Positions 18,833 to 32,691 of a DNA stretch of 64,000 bases are shown here, piece after piece. The stretch's first letter is position 1. Each line of letters starts with the position of its first letter. Where the stretch lies: assembly GCF_001423905.1 (NCBI RefSeq), contig NZ_LMPQ01000001.1, forward strand, positions 223,512-287,511, in the 5' to 3' direction. Position numbers and translations under genes: made by a program. The notes beneath the pieces were generated by a model, which saw only the letters and a list, made by a program, of their open reading frames with translations, searched no databases and was not told the origin of the DNA. This stretch comes from Frigoribacterium sp. Leaf186. GTDB taxonomy: Bacteria; Actinomycetota; Actinomycetes; Actinomycetales; Microbacteriaceae.

Positions 18833-18836
<4 letters not shown>
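17982..18836 (-). CDS. pyrF: Orotidine 5'-phosphate decarboxylase (type 2)
   Basis: Last step of UMP synthesis. At 284 residues it belongs to the longer type 2 family found in actinobacteria and myxobacteria. The active-site motif [15 protein letters not shown] is clear, and GIDPHP near residue 22 and VKPQVAFFE fit the family. It overlaps the carB stop by four bases (ATGA) and the mIHF-gmk start by 13, so pyrimidine and purine nucleotide steps share one message. Confidence 0.97.
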
Positions 18837-22107
<3,271 letters not shown>

Positions 22108-22108
<1 letters not shown>

Positions 22109-23292
22109 CAGTTGCTGCTTTCGATGTCGGAGCCGAAGTCGACGGCCCGGCCGGACTTCCGGGCGGCGACCGCCTCGCGGAAGCGGTCGAAGAGGTGGTT
22201 GCTGTCGTGGGGACCGGCGGCGGCCTCGGGGTGGTACTGCACCGAGAACGCGGGGATGTCGAGGGCCCGCAGGCCCTCGACCACCTGGTCGTTGAGGCTG
22301 TAGTGGCTGACCTCGACGCGGCCGAAGCCGGCCGGCGACTCGAGCACGCCCTCGATCGGCGCGTCGACGGCGAAGCCGTGGTTCTGGCTGGTGATCTCGA
22401 CCTTGTTCGTGGTCTTGTCGAGCACCGGCTGGTTGATGCCGCGGTGGCCGAACGGCAGCTTGTAGGTGCCGAACCCGAGGGCGCGGCCGAACAACTGGTT
22501 GCCGAAGCAGATGCCGAAGTACGGCAGGCCGTCGCGCAGGGCACCCTGGAGCAGCTCGACCTGCGAGTCGCTCGCGGCCGGGTCGCCGGGGCCGTTCGAG
22601 TAGAAGAGGGCGTCGGGGGCGAGGGCGCGCAACTCGTCGAGGGTGGTCGACTGCGGCAGCACGTGCACCTCGAAGCCGCGCTGCGCCAGGTAGCGCAGGG
22701 TCGAGGTCTTCACGCCCAGGTCGAGCACGGCCACCGAGCCGACGCGGTCGCCCTCGGCCGGCAGCACGTACGGCTCGACCGTCGACACCTGGCTCGAGAG
22801 GTTGAGGCCCCTCATGTCGGCACCCGCGGTGACGAGGGCGAGCTGCTCGGCGGGGTCGAGCTCGGCGTCGGCGCCGCTGAAGACGCCGCCCTTCATCGAA
22901 CCGACGTCGCGCAGGCGCCGGGTCACGGCACGCGTGTCGATGCCGCGGATGCCCACGATGCCGTCCATGACGAGCTGGTCGTCGAGGCTGCCCTGTGCCC
23001 GGTGGTTCGAGACCACGCGGCTGGCGTCGCGCACGACGTAGCCGGCGACCCAGATGCGGCGCGACTCGGGATCGGTGTCGTTCACGCCGGTGTTGCCGAT
23101 GTGCGGCGCGGTCATGACGACGATCTGGCCGGCGTACGAGGGGTCGGTGAGCGTCTCTTGGTAGCCGGTCATGCCGGTCGCGAAGACGACCTCGCCGAGG
23201 GTGCGTCCGACGGCGCCGTAGGCGCGCCCGACGTACCGGGTGCCGTCGGCGAGGACCAGCACGGCCCTGTCGGTGGTGGAGGCGTCAGTCAA
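22108..23292 (-). CDS. carA: Carbamoyl-phosphate synthase small subunit (glutaminase)
   Basis: 394 residues. The start is placed at TTG 23292 because AAGGAG lies seven bases upstream and the protein then begins [16 protein letters not shown], close to the usual CarA start; the open frame further upstream only shadows its neighbour. The class I glutaminase domain has the nucleophile Cys in FGICFGNQ and the His in VQYHPEA. The start lies inside the end of the PH-like gene (8-base overlap). TTG initiation and coupling may set CarA:CarB stoichiometry. Confidence 0.95.
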
Positions 23293-23806
23293 TGGTCTTC
23301 TCCTTGGTGGTGCCGGCCCCGGGGGCCGTGGGGACGAGGGGGCGGATCGCGTCGACGACCGGGGCGGGGTCGTCGGGGATGCGCAGGTAGGTGTCGAGGT
23401 CGACGTCGCCGAGGCGCCAGCCGACGAGCACGAGGCCGTCACGCTCGACGACGCGGTCGATCGTCCAGGTGGCGCGGTCGACGCCTCGCAACGAGGAGGC
23501 GCGGATCAGCACGGCCGCCTCGCCCGCGATCTCGAGGCGGACGCCCTCGGCGTGGACGGACACGACGGCACGGCCGCGGAAGCCGAGACCGTGCACGACC
23601 ACGCGGTCGAGCGGGTCGCCGCCCCGCGAGGTCGCCACGTAGAACGCGTCGACCGCGACGGTCGGGTCGGACAGGTCGTCGGGCGCCCGGTCGGGGGCCG
23701 GGATGTCGGACTGGCGGCGACCGCGAGCCCGCCACGCCCGGGCCATCAGCCCGATCAGCAGCCCGACGCCGACGAGGATGAGCGCGGCGATGATCCACTG
23801 GCTCAC
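23285..23806 (-). CDS. PH-like domain membrane protein of the pyr operon
   Basis: 173 residues from GTG 23806. One N-terminal membrane segment (about residues 4-22) is followed by a basic stretch and a beta-rich domain (about 50-155) of the bacterial PH-like type; this protein sits between pyrC and carA in many actinobacterial pyr operons. No enzyme motif is visible and its role is not known to me. GTGA overlap with pyrC upstream and an 8-base overlap with carA downstream make it a fixed part of the operon. Operon position suggests a link to pyrimidine synthesis at the membrane, but this is inference. Confidence 0.82.
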   Translation of the reverse strand: MSQWIIAALILVGVGLLIGLMARAWRARGRRQSDIPAPDRAPDDLSDPTVAVDAFYVATSRGGDPLDRVVVHGLGFRGRAVVSVHAEGVRLEIAGEAAVLIRASSLRGVDRATWTIDRVVERDGLVLVGWRLGDVDLDTYLRIPDDPAPVVDAIRPLVPTAPGAGTTKEKTID

Positions 23807-25169
23807 CGGGTGGTCGCCCCCTCGGCGGCGGCGAGGGCCGCCGCGCTGTCGACCAGCCGGGCCGCGTGCGCGACCACGTCGCTGTCGACGACGCCGCCGT
23901 CGACCACGGTCGCGTAGCCCTGGTGGAAGGTGGCCCGCACCTGCCCGGGCAGCACGCGCCCGAGGTAGGGCGAGTTGCGGCTCTTGCCCGCGAGGTGCTC
24001 GGCGGAGAACGTGCGGGTCACCCCACGATCGTAGAGCGTGAGCTCGGCGGGCTCGCCCACGGCGAGGGGACGCCCGTGCCCGGCGACCTGCCCGATGGCG
24101 GCCGGTGCGATCGACATCACCCGGGCCACGTCGGCCCAGCCGATCGCCCCCGTCTCGACCATGGCGTGGTGCACGACCGACAGTGCCGACTCGAGCCCGA
24201 CCATGCCGTTGGCGGCGGCGTCCCATTCGCAGCACTTGGCCTCGGACGTGTGCGGAGCGTGGTCGGTGGCCACGATGTCGATCGTGCCGTCGGCGAGGGC
24301 TGCGCGGAGGGCCTCGACGTCTTCGGAGCGGCGGAGCGGCGGGTTGACCTTGTAGCGCGAGTCGTAGCCCGAGACCAGGTCTTCGGTGAGCAGGAGGTGG
24401 TGCGGCGTGACCTCGGCGGTGACCTCGATGCCGCGCGACTTCGCCCAGCGGATCACCTCGACGCTGCCGGCCGTCGACACGTGGCAGACGTGCAGGCGGG
24501 CACCGACGTGGTCGGCGAGCAGCACGTCGCGGGCGATGATCGCCTCTTCGGCGACCGCGGGCCAGCCGCCGAGGCCCAGCTCGGCCGACAGCGCACCCTC
24601 GTTCATCTGAGCGCCCTCGGTGAGCCTCGGTTCTTGGGCGTGCTGGGCGAGGACTCCCCCGAACCCCTTGATGTACTCGAGTGCCCGGCGCATGAGGAGC
24701 GGATCGGCGACGCACGAACCGTCGTCGGAGAACACCCGGACGGCGGCGCGCGAGCGGGCCATCGCGCCGATCTCGGAGAGATGCGTGCCCTTCAACCCCT
24801 GGCTGACGGCACCGATGGGGCGGACGGTGACGAAGCCGGCACGCTCCCCCAGCGCCTGCACCTGCTCGACCACTCCCGCCGTGTCGGCGACCGGTGACGA
24901 GTTGGCCATGGCGTTGACGGCGGTGTAGCCGCCGGCCGCGGCCGCCCGTGAGCCGGTCAGCACGGTCTCGCTGCCCTCGCCCCCGGGCTCACGCAGGTGG
25001 GTGTGGAGGTCCACGAGGCCGGGCAGCAGCAGCAGGCCGTCGGCGTCGGTGACCGTCGCACCGACGGCGCTGAGGCCGGAGCCGAGCTCGACGACGACGC
25101 CGTCACGGACGACGACGTCGGTCGTCGACCCGTCGACGGTCTCGGCGCCCCGGATGAGGTGGGTGGTGG

Positions 25170-25173
<4 letters not shown>
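23803..25173 (-). CDS. pyrC: Dihydroorotase (class I)
   Basis: Cyclises carbamoyl aspartate to dihydroorotate. 456 residues from GTG 25173 (GTGA overlap with pyrB). The metal-binding HxH is in [12 protein letters not shown]; further ligands are in [15 protein letters not shown] and [10 protein letters not shown]. The length and the HTHLREPG context place it in the class I amidohydrolase family, not the E. coli-like class II. The frame continues upstream only as a shadow of pyrB. Confidence 0.96.
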
Positions 25174-26122
<949 letters not shown>

Positions 26123-26126
<4 letters not shown>

Positions 26127-26716
26127 CGGGTCGCCCCCGGGGTGGTGACGGGCGCCGGGTCGGCACCCGCGCCTCCTGCGCTGGCGCCGTCGTCGATGGC
26201 GACGAGTTCGTCGTCGTCGACACCGTGCAGGCGGACGAAGATGCGCTCGACCGTCGAGGTCGGCAAGTTCTTGCCCACGAAGTCGGCGCGGATCGGCAGC
26301 TCGCGGTGGCCGCGGTCGACCAGGACGGCGAGACGGACGGCGCGGGGGCGACCGATCGAGCTGAGCGCGTCGAGGGCGGCCCGGATGGTGCGACCGGAGT
26401 AGAGCACGTCGTCGACGAGGACGACGGTCTTGCCGTCGATGCCGCCGGAGGGCACCGAGGTGGGGCGGGGCGAGCGCGTCGGCTGGCGGCGGAGGTCGTC
26501 GCGGTACATCGTGACGTCGACCGAGCCGACGGGCACGGGACTGCCCGAGATGGTCGAGAGGATCTCGGCGAGGCGGTCGGCCAGGACCACGCCCCTCGTC
26601 GGGATGCCCAGGACGACCAGGTCGTCGGCGCCCTTGTTGGACTCGAGGATCTCGTGCGAGATGCGCGTGAGCGCACGCGCGATGTCAGCCTGACTCAGCA
26701 CGGTGCGGGTGCTCAA
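26123..26716 (-). CDS. pyrR: PyrR, pyrimidine operon RNA-binding regulator / uracil phosphoribosyltransferase
   Basis: 197 residues. The start is TTG 26716: AAGGAGGT stands four bases before it and the product begins [18 protein letters not shown] as expected. The PRPP-binding motif [13 protein letters not shown] is at about residues 96-108. PyrR binds UMP and a conserved RNA hairpin, lowering expression of the operon it heads; a matching hairpin lies directly before its ribosome binding site (26726-26749). The last 20 residues are a Gly/Ala-rich, poorly conserved tail containing one copy of the dispersed AGGAGGCGCG 10-mer. Confidence 0.96.
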
Positions 26717-26725
26717 TCGGACCTC

Positions 26726-26749
26726 CTTCCCCGCCTCTCGGGACGGAAT
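26726..26749 (-). promoter_or_regulatory. PyrR-binding RNA hairpin next to the pyrR ribosome binding site
   Basis: The leader RNA contains CGUCCCGAGAGGCG, which fits the PyrR anti-antiterminator consensus (ARUCCNGNGAGGYU): a short upper stem with the hexaloop CCGAGA, then a lower stem of UUCC with GGAA. The 3' arm runs straight into AAGGAGG, so holding the hairpin should block ribosome binding. This is the translational repression arrangement known for mycobacterial pyr operons. No terminator follows the hairpin. Confidence 0.85.
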
Positions 26750-26776
26750 TTAAAGGATGTCGGTGTGGACGGCTCG

Positions 26777-26782
26777 AGCCTA
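26777..26782 (-). promoter_or_regulatory. Candidate -10 box of the pyr operon
   Basis: TAGGCT on the minus strand fits TAnnnT and stands 61 bases before the pyrR start, which leaves just enough leader for the PyrR hairpin. The 104-base nusB-pyrR gap holds no other likely start site. Confidence 0.5.
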
Positions 26783-26820
26783 GCGGTTCGGCGACGGGCC
26801 GGCAGGCTGGCGGGCCGGGG

Positions 26821-27231
26821 TCAGCCGCTGGTCGCGATGCGGCCGAGCAGGCCGTTGACGAACGAGGCCGAGTCGTCGGTGCTGAGCGTCTGGGCCAGGT
26901 CGACGGCCTCGCTGATCGCGACGGCGTCGGGGATCTCGTCGTTGTGCCGGAGCTCCCAGATGCCGATGCGGATGATGCCGCGGTCGAGCGTGGGCATGCG
27001 CGCGAGCGTCCAGCCCTGCGAGTACGTCTCGATGAGTTCGTCGATCTCGTCACGGTGGTCGATGACGCCCTGGACGATGTCTCGGGCGTAACCCCAGCTC
27101 GAGCCGCGCTCTGGTTGGTCGAGGGCCCGCTGGGTCTCGGCGACCAGGGCGTCGGTCATGCTGATCTGACGGATGTCGGCGACGTACAGGACGTCGAGGG
27201 CGCGTTTGCGCGCCTTGGTGCGTGCGCTCAC
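26821..27231 (-). CDS. nusB: Transcription antitermination factor NusB
   Basis: 136 residues from GTG 27231, all-helical. KARKRALDVLYVAD at the start, then LARMPTLDRGIIRIGIWEL and AISEAVDLAQTLSTDDSASFVNGLL, are diagnostic of NusB, which binds boxA RNA with S10 in rRNA antitermination. It lies three bases after efp; efp-nusB is a common actinobacterial pair. The pyr operon starts 104 bases further on. Confidence 0.97.
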   Translation of the reverse strand: MSARTKARKRALDVLYVADIRQISMTDALVAETQRALDQPERGSSWGYARDIVQGVIDHRDEIDELIETYSQGWTLARMPTLDRGIIRIGIWELRHNDEIPDAVAISEAVDLAQTLSTDDSASFVNGLLGRIATSG

Positions 27232-27234
27232 CGA

Positions 27235-27798
27235 CTAGTCGTTGACGCGGCCGAGGTAGCCGCCGTCGCGCGTGTCGACCTTGACCTTGGTGCCGGTCTC
27301 GAGGAAGAGCGGGACCTGGATCTCGTAGCCGGTCTCGACGGTGGCGGGCTTGGTGCCGCCGGTCGAGCGGTCGCCCTGGAGGCCCGGCTCGGTGTAGGTG
27401 ACCTCGAGGATGACCGAGGCGGGCAGCTCGATGTAGAGCGGGTCGCCGTCGTGCAGGGCCATCTGCACGTTCTGGTTCTCGAGCATGAAGTTCTTCGCGT
27501 CGCCGACGATCGTGGCGGGCACGTTGATCTGGTCGTAGTCGGCGGTGTCCATGAACACGTAGCCGTCGGCCTCGGCGTAGAGGTACGTGTACTCGCGGCG
27601 GTCGACGTTGGCGAAGTCGATCTTGGTGCCGGCGTTGAAGGTCTTGTCGACGACCTTGCCCGACATGACGTTCTTCATCTTGGTGCGGACGAACGCGCCA
27701 CCCTTGCCCGGCTTGACGTGCTGGAACTCGATGACGTTCCAGAGTTGGCCGTCGAGGTTGAGGACGGCACCGTTCTTGATGTCGTTGGTAGTCGCCAT
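27235..27798 (-). CDS. efp: Elongation factor P
   Basis: 187 residues, three beta-barrel domains, relieves ribosome stalling at polyproline. Domain I tip loop reads [10 protein letters not shown], with Lys32 at the position modified in E. coli. No lysine-modifying EpmA/EpmB genes are near, and in actinobacteria this lysine is often unmodified. The C-terminal signature ([20 protein letters not shown]) is intact. A TACACT box 55 bases upstream may start the efp-nusB message. Confidence 0.97.
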   Translation of the reverse strand: MATTNDIKNGAVLNLDGQLWNVIEFQHVKPGKGGAFVRTKMKNVMSGKVVDKTFNAGTKIDFANVDRREYTYLYAEADGYVFMDTADYDQINVPATIVGDAKNFMLENQNVQMALHDGDPLYIELPASVILEVTYTEPGLQGDRSTGGTKPATVETGYEIQVPLFLETGTKVKVDTRDGGYLGRVND

Positions 27799-27852
27799 GC
27801 GCGGATGATCCGTTCGGGGTGGTGGGAGGTCGGCCGGAATCGGCCACCGTCG

Positions 27853-27858
27853 AGTGTA
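27853..27858 (-). promoter_or_regulatory. Candidate -10 box for efp-nusB
   Basis: TACACT on the minus strand in the 85-base aroB-efp gap, 55 bases before the efp start. It fits TAnnnT; no -35 box is apparent. Confidence 0.4.
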
Positions 27859-27883
27859 GCGGACGCCCTGACGGGCCGAGAGG

Positions 27884-29008
27884 CTACGAACCGATCTCTT
27901 GGTAGGCCGCGAACAGCAGGCTCTGGTCGGGCCCCTGCAGCACCGACGGACGTCCGATCTCGTCGAGGACGATGAACCGCAGCAGGCCCGCCCGGGCCTT
28001 CTTGTCGCGCTGCATCGTCGCCAACAGGGTGTTCCAGCGACCGAGGGGGTACGACACGGGCAGCGTCAGCGACTCGAGGATGCGTCGGTGGCGGTCGACC
28101 GCCTCGTCGGACAGGCGGCCGGTGAGACGGGCGAGCTCGGCGGCGAAGACCATGCCGACCGACACCGCGGCACCGTGACGCCACTGGTAGCGCTCGGCGT
28201 GCTCGACGGCGTGGCCCAGCGTGTGGCCGTAGTTGAGGATCTCGCGCAGGCCCTGCTCGGTGAGGTCCTCACCCACCACGCGCGCCTTCACGCCGATCGC
28301 GAGCTCGACGACGCGGCGGAACTCGGGAGTGGTCGGGTCGGTCGCGCGGTCGACGTCGGCCTCGACGATGTCGAGGATCTCGGGCTCGGCGATGAACCCG
28401 ACCTTCACGACCTCGGCGAAGCCGGCGAGGATCTCGTTCTTCGACAGCGTGTCGAGGTGGTCGAGGTCGGCGAGCACCGCCACGGGCGGGTGGAAGACGC
28501 CGACGAGGTTCTTGCCCTCTGCCGTGTTCACACCGGTCTTGCCCCCGACGCTCGCGTCGACCAACCCGAGCACGCTCGTCGGCATCTGCACCAGCGGCAC
28601 GCCGCGCAGCCAGGTGCCCGCGACGAAGCCGGCGAGGTCGGTGATGGCACCGCCGCCGAGACCGATCACGGCGTCCGTGCGGGTGAAGTCCGCCTGTCCG
28701 AGCACCTGCCAGCAGAAGGCGGCGACCTCGACGCGCTTGGCGTCCTCGGCGTCGGGGACCTCGGCGATGAGGGCCTCGTAGCCCGACGCGACCAAGGCGT
28801 CTCGCACCTCGCCGGCCTTCCGACCGAGCGTGGGGGCGTGGACGATCAGCACCTTCTTGGTCTGGGGGTGCAGCACGCCCGGCAGCCGGTCGGTCAGACC
28901 ACGCCCGATCAGGACGTCGTAGGGCGCGTCTCCCGCCACGTGGATGGTCGTGGTGTCGGTGGTGTCGGTGGTGTCGGTGGTGTCGGTGGTGCCGTCGGCG
29001 TCGGTCAT
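27884..29008 (-). CDS. aroB: 3-Dehydroquinate synthase
   Basis: Second shikimate step, an NAD- and zinc-dependent cyclisation of DAHP. 374 residues; [18 protein letters not shown] (NAD site), SVGGKTGVN and the metal-binding HTLGHAVEH are present. The first 20 residues are a Thr/Asp repeat (four TDT units) before the conserved [12 protein letters not shown]; they come from a 9-base DNA repeat and are outside the normal fold. ATGA overlap with aroK. With aroC and aroK it forms a three-gene shikimate block. Confidence 0.96.
   Translation of the reverse strand: MTDADGTTDTTDTTDTTDTTTIHVAGDAPYDVLIGRGLTDRLPGVLHPQTKKVLIVHAPTLGRKAGEVRDALVASGYEALIAEVPDAEDAKRVEVAAFCWQVLGQADFTRTDAVIGLGGGAITDLAGFVAGTWLRGVPLVQMPTSVLGLVDASVGGKTGVNTAEGKNLVGVFHPPVAVLADLDHLDTLSKNEILAGFAEVVKVGFIAEPEILDIVEADVDRATDPTTPEFRRVVELAIGVKARVVGEDLTEQGLREILNYGHTLGHAVEHAERYQWRHGAAVSVGMVFAAELARLTGRLSDEAVDRHRRILESLTLPVSYPLGRWNTLLATMQRDKKARAGLLRFIVLDEIGRPSVLQGPDQSLLFAAYQEIGS
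28952..28987. repeat. Nonanucleotide repeat (GGTGTCGGT)x4 encoding the AroB N terminus
   Basis: Four exact 9-base units plus partial flanking copies, giving repeated Thr-Asp-Thr codons on the minus strand. Its length is a multiple of three, so copy changes alter the N-terminal tail length only. Confidence 0.95.
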
Positions 29009-29520
29009 GCGGTGCCTCTCTCGGAGTCGAGCCAGGTCTCGATGTCGTCCACGACGGTCGAGACGGGGCGGTGGGACGTGTCGAACACGACGGAGGCGAG
29101 CGACCGGTACACGGGGTCGCGTTCGTCGGCGATGGCGCGCCAGGCGTCGATGCCGCCACGCTGCAGCAAGGGCCGTGAACCGCCGGCCAGTCGTGACTCG
29201 ACGGCCTCGGCCGTCACCGTCAGCAGCACGACCGGCAGACCGGACAAGGAGGCGCGGGTGCGGTGGTCGAGCACGGCTCCCCCGCCCAGCGACACCACGC
29301 CGTCACCGGCCAGCGCGTCGGCGACGGCCGCGTGTTCGAGCGAGCGGAAGTGCGCCTCGCCGTGGTGCTCGAACAGGTCGGCGATCGGGCCGTGCCGCTG
29401 GACGACGAGGCGGTCGCTGTCGACGAAGGGGACGTCGAGGCGACGGGAGAGCTTCTTGCCGATGCTCGTCTTGCCGGCCCCCATCGGCCCGATCAGGACG
29501 ACCGGACCTGCGTTCGTCAC
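29005..29520 (-). CDS. aroK: Shikimate kinase
   Basis: 171 residues from GTG 29520, GTGA overlap with aroC. Walker [10 protein letters not shown] near residue 10, shikimate-binding FVDSDRLV, and GGGAVLD and SRPLL further on. Uses ATP to phosphorylate shikimate. The frame continues upstream as a shadow of aroC, so the overlap-coupled start is preferred. Confidence 0.96.
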   Translation of the reverse strand: MTNAGPVVLIGPMGAGKTSIGKKLSRRLDVPFVDSDRLVVQRHGPIADLFEHHGEAHFRSLEHAAVADALAGDGVVSLGGGAVLDHRTRASLSGLPVVLLTVTAEAVESRLAGGSRPLLQRGGIDAWRAIADERDPVYRSLASVVFDTSHRPVSTVVDDIETWLDSERGTA

Positions 29521-30722
29521 TCGGTGGCGGACGCCGGCTGAGTCCGCAGGTTCTCGGGGATGGCCTCGAGGTAGCCCCGGAGGTTGCGGGCCGTCTCGCC
29601 GAGCGAGTCGCCACCGAACTTCTCGAGGACCGAGTTCGCCAGCACGAGCGCGACCATCGACTCGGCGACGACGCCCGCCGCGGGGACCGCACAGACGTCG
29701 GATCGTTGGTGGTGCGCCTTGCTCTCTTCGCCGCTCGTGACGTCGACGGTGGCCAGGGCCCGCGGAACGGTCGCGATGGGCTTCATGCCGGCGCGGACGC
29801 GCAGCACGGTGCCCGTGCTCATGCCGCCCTCGGTGCCGCCGGCGCGGTCGGTGTCGCGCGAGATGATCCCACCCTGACGGTGCAGTTCGTCGTGGGCGAC
29901 CGAGCCGCGCCTCCTGGTCGTCTCGAAGCCGTCGCCGACCTCGACGCCCTTGATGGCCTGGATGCCCATGAGGGCGGCGGCCAGCTGCGAGTCGAGGCGA
30001 CGGTCCCACTGGACGTGCGAGCCGAGGCCGGGCGGGACGCCGTAGGCCAGGACCTCGACGACGCCGCCGAGGGTGTCGCCGTCTTTCTTCGCCGACTCGA
30101 CCTCGTCGACCATCAGGGCGCTCGTCGCCGGGTCGAAGCAGCGCAAGGCGTCGTCGTCGAGACGGTCGACGTCGGACGGCACGGGCACCGGACTGCCGTC
30201 GGGCACTCGGACGGGACCGATGGACAGGGTGTGGCTGACGAGCTCGATGCCGAGCTCGGCGAGGAAGGACCGTGCCACCGCGCCGAGCGCGACGCGCGCC
30301 GCGGTCTCGCGCGCGCTCGCCCGCTCGAGGATCGGACGGGCCTCGTCGAAGTCGTACTTCTGCATGCCCACGAGGTCGGCGTGCCCCGGGCGGGGCCGCG
30401 TCAGCGGCGCGCTGCGACCACGCGACCCCTCGCTCACCTCGACCGGCTCGGGGTTCATCACCTCGACCCACTTCGGCCACTCGGTGTTGCCGATGCGCAG
30501 CGCCACGGGGCTGCCCATCGTGAAGCCGTGGCGGACGCCTCCCGAGATGTTCAGCTCGTCCTGCTCGAACTTCATGCGCGACCCGCGGCCGTAGCCGAGC
30601 TTGCGGCGGGCGAGGTCGGCGCGGATCGCGTCGACCGAGACCGGCACGCCGGCCGGCAGCCCCTCGAGGACGGCGACGAGCTCGGGCCCGTGAGATTCTC
30701 CAGCGGTCAACCAACGAAGCAT
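29517..30722 (-). CDS. aroC: Chorismate synthase
   Basis: Last shikimate step, making chorismate, the precursor used by TrpE in this same window. 401 residues from ATG 30722. Signatures are [21 protein letters not shown] at the start, RPGHADL, and [15 protein letters not shown] near the end; the FMN-binding basic residues ([10 protein letters not shown]) are present. The preceding terminator hairpin separates it from mltG, so a promoter should lie in the 100-base gap, though no clear -10 box is seen there. Confidence 0.97.
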   Translation of the reverse strand: MLRWLTAGESHGPELVAVLEGLPAGVPVSVDAIRADLARRKLGYGRGSRMKFEQDELNISGGVRHGFTMGSPVALRIGNTEWPKWVEVMNPEPVEVSEGSRGRSAPLTRPRPGHADLVGMQKYDFDEARPILERASARETAARVALGAVARSFLAELGIELVSHTLSIGPVRVPDGSPVPVPSDVDRLDDDALRCFDPATSALMVDEVESAKKDGDTLGGVVEVLAYGVPPGLGSHVQWDRRLDSQLAAALMGIQAIKGVEVGDGFETTRRRGSVAHDELHRQGGIISRDTDRAGGTEGGMSTGTVLRVRAGMKPIATVPRALATVDVTSGEESKAHHQRSDVCAVPAAGVVAESMVALVLANSVLEKFGGDSLGETARNLRGYLEAIPENLRTQPASATE

Positions 30723-30744
30723 GGTGTCGATCTTCCCACAGAGA

Positions 30745-30783
30745 GAGGGGCCGACCGACCGGGTGACGGTCGATCGGCCCCTC
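30745..30783. terminator. Rho-independent-like terminator after mltG
   Basis: GAGGGGCCGACCGACC (30745-30760) pairs with GGTCGATCGGCCCCTC (30768-30783), 16 bp with one mismatch and a 7-base loop, in the mltG-aroC gap. Very stable but without a U tract on the minus strand. Confidence 0.75.
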
Positions 30784-30826
30784 GGGCGGGCGACCGGCGC
30801 GATCGCCGGGTGCCCCTGCCTCGGCG

Positions 30827-32170
30827 CTACTGGTACTCGGGGTGCTCGCGCATCCACGCCTGCCACTGCCTCACCGCAGCCTGATGCTCGCCGAAGGTGG
30901 TCGAGAACGCGGTCTCTCCGGTGTCGAGGTTCACGGTGACGAAGTAGAGCCAGGTGCCGTCGGCCGGGTTGAGGGCGGCGTTCAGGGCCAGGTCGCCCGG
31001 GTTCGAGATCGGCCCGACCGGCAGGCCCTCGTGGACGTACGTGTTGTAGGCGTTGCCGGCGTCGCCACGTTCTTCGTCGGTGGTCGTGACCCGGTGCGTG
31101 TTGCCCGTGCCGTAGGCGACCGTCGCGTCGGACTGCAACAACATGCCCTGGTCGAGCCGGTTCTGGAAGACCCGGGCCACCTTGGGGTAGTCGTCCGCGA
31201 GGCCGGCCTCCTTCTGGATCAGCGAGGCGAAGACGATGGTCTTCTGGTAGTCGGCCGGCTGGGCCCCGGCCGTCTGGAGGTGCTGGGTCATGGTCGTGAC
31301 CATGTCTTGCAGGTAGTCGTGTGCCGACTTGCCCGGGTCGAGCTCGTAGGTGGCCGGGAACAGCCACCCCTCGAGGCTCGTGGCCTCGGCCGGGAGGCCG
31401 AACGAGGTGTAGTCCGCCGCCGCGGCCTGCACGTCGGCGACGGGGATCGAGGTCGCGGAGGCCAGGAGCTCGTAGACGTCGGCCGCCACCGTCCCCTCGG
31501 GGATGACGACCTTGTTCGTGATGCGGTTCGTGCTGTCTTGCAGGGCGTCGAGGGCGGACTGGGCGCTCATCTGCTGCTGCAGGGTGTACGTGCCCGGCTG
31601 GAAGGTCATCGACGGGTTGGAGACGAGGATCGCGTACGCGGACTCGTAGCTCTGCGTGACGCCGGCGTCGGCCAGGTTCTGCGCGATGTCGGAACCGACC
31701 TGCCCGGACACGATCGCGAAATCGACGGCCGTGCCGTTGCCGCTGCCGGCATAGTCGGCGGGCTCGTCGTCTCCGGTGAACTTCGCGATGAGGGGCTGGA
31801 CCTGACCCCAAGCGGCCGCGACGCCGGCGGTGCCGCCGGCGAGGACGAGCACCAGGATCGACGCGAGGACGATCGGGCCCTTCTTGGACCGGTGCGGGCG
31901 CGGTTCGCGCTCCGGCCCGCCTCGACCCCGTCGACCACCGCCGTCGCCCGGAGGCACGAGTGCGGGTTCGTCCTGGCGTTCACGCTCGCGTTGCTCGCGA
32001 CGGGACCGGACCGGCGCCTCCTGGTGGGTGCTGCGCCGCAAGGGGGCAGCCTCGCCGTGACCGGATCCGCCACGAGCCGAGGCGCCTCCGTCGTGACCGG
32101 AGGTCGGGGCGGGGCGGTCGTTCTGGGGCTGTGACGAGAAGATCTCGTCCCAATCGGGTTCGTCGGCCAC
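30827..32170 (-). CDS. mltG: Endolytic peptidoglycan transglycosylase MltG
   Basis: Cuts nascent glycan strands at the membrane. 447 residues: a 95-residue hydrophilic, charged cytoplasmic N terminus, one membrane segment (about 98-120), then the extracytoplasmic LysM-like and YceG domains. The catalytic Glu is in [28 protein letters not shown] and [14 protein letters not shown] are the other family hallmarks. GTG start, three bases after ruvX; alaS-ruvX-mltG-aroC is a common order. The unconserved N-terminal region carries a near copy of the dispersed 10-mer. Confidence 0.95.
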   Translation of the reverse strand: MADEPDWDEIFSSQPQNDRPAPTSGHDGGASARGGSGHGEAAPLRRSTHQEAPVRSRREQRERERQDEPALVPPGDGGGRRGRGGPEREPRPHRSKKGPIVLASILVLVLAGGTAGVAAAWGQVQPLIAKFTGDDEPADYAGSGNGTAVDFAIVSGQVGSDIAQNLADAGVTQSYESAYAILVSNPSMTFQPGTYTLQQQMSAQSALDALQDSTNRITNKVVIPEGTVAADVYELLASATSIPVADVQAAAADYTSFGLPAEATSLEGWLFPATYELDPGKSAHDYLQDMVTTMTQHLQTAGAQPADYQKTIVFASLIQKEAGLADDYPKVARVFQNRLDQGMLLQSDATVAYGTGNTHRVTTTDEERGDAGNAYNTYVHEGLPVGPISNPGDLALNAALNPADGTWLYFVTVNLDTGETAFSTTFGEHQAAVRQWQAWMREHPEYQ

Positions 32171-32173
32171 GAA

Positions 32174-32683
32174 TCACTGTCTTTCGTCGGTGGCGGGTGC
32201 GGCGTCGTCGCCGCCCGTCTCTCGGGTCACGTCGACCGTCCGCCCGGGCGGTAGTCCACTCGAGCGCTCGAGGTCGAGCGCGTGCTGGACGATGATAACA
32301 GCGGCCACTTGGTCGATCACGGACCGCTGCGACCTGCCCTTGCGGCCGGAGGCGCGGAGGGCACCCTGAGCGCTGACCGTCGACAACCGCTCGTCCACCA
32401 GACGGACGGGCACGCGCACGGCGCGGGCGATCGCCTCGGCGAAACCGCGGGCGTCCTGGGTCGAGGCCGTGTCGCGGCCCGAGAGGGCGATGGGCAACCC
32501 GACGATCACCTCGAGGGCGTCGAGCTCGTCGACCAGGTCGCGGACGGCTCCGACGTCGGCGACGCCGTCCGCGGTGCGCGCCAGCGTCTCGACCGGGGTG
32601 GCGATGATGCCGTCCGGGTCGGTGCGTGCGACACCGACCCGGGCCTTGCCCACGTCGATGCCGATGCGGACTCCGCGACGCAT
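32174..32683 (-). CDS. ruvX: RuvX (YqgF) RNase H-like nuclease
   Basis: 169 residues, RNase H fold. The first catalytic Asp is in IGIDVGKARVGVA, Glu in LVDERLST and the last Asp in VIDQVAAVIIVQ. It is described as a Holliday-junction resolvase or as a 16S rRNA 5'-end processing nuclease; the sequence does not separate these roles. Located 8 bases after alaS. The C-terminal 25 residues are hydrophilic and variable. Confidence 0.93.
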   Translation of the reverse strand: MRRGVRIGIDVGKARVGVARTDPDGIIATPVETLARTADGVADVGAVRDLVDELDALEVIVGLPIALSGRDTASTQDARGFAEAIARAVRVPVRLVDERLSTVSAQGALRASGRKGRSQRSVIDQVAAVIIVQHALDLERSSGLPPGRTVDVTRETGGDDAAPATDERQ

Positions 32684-32691
32684 CTCGGCGC

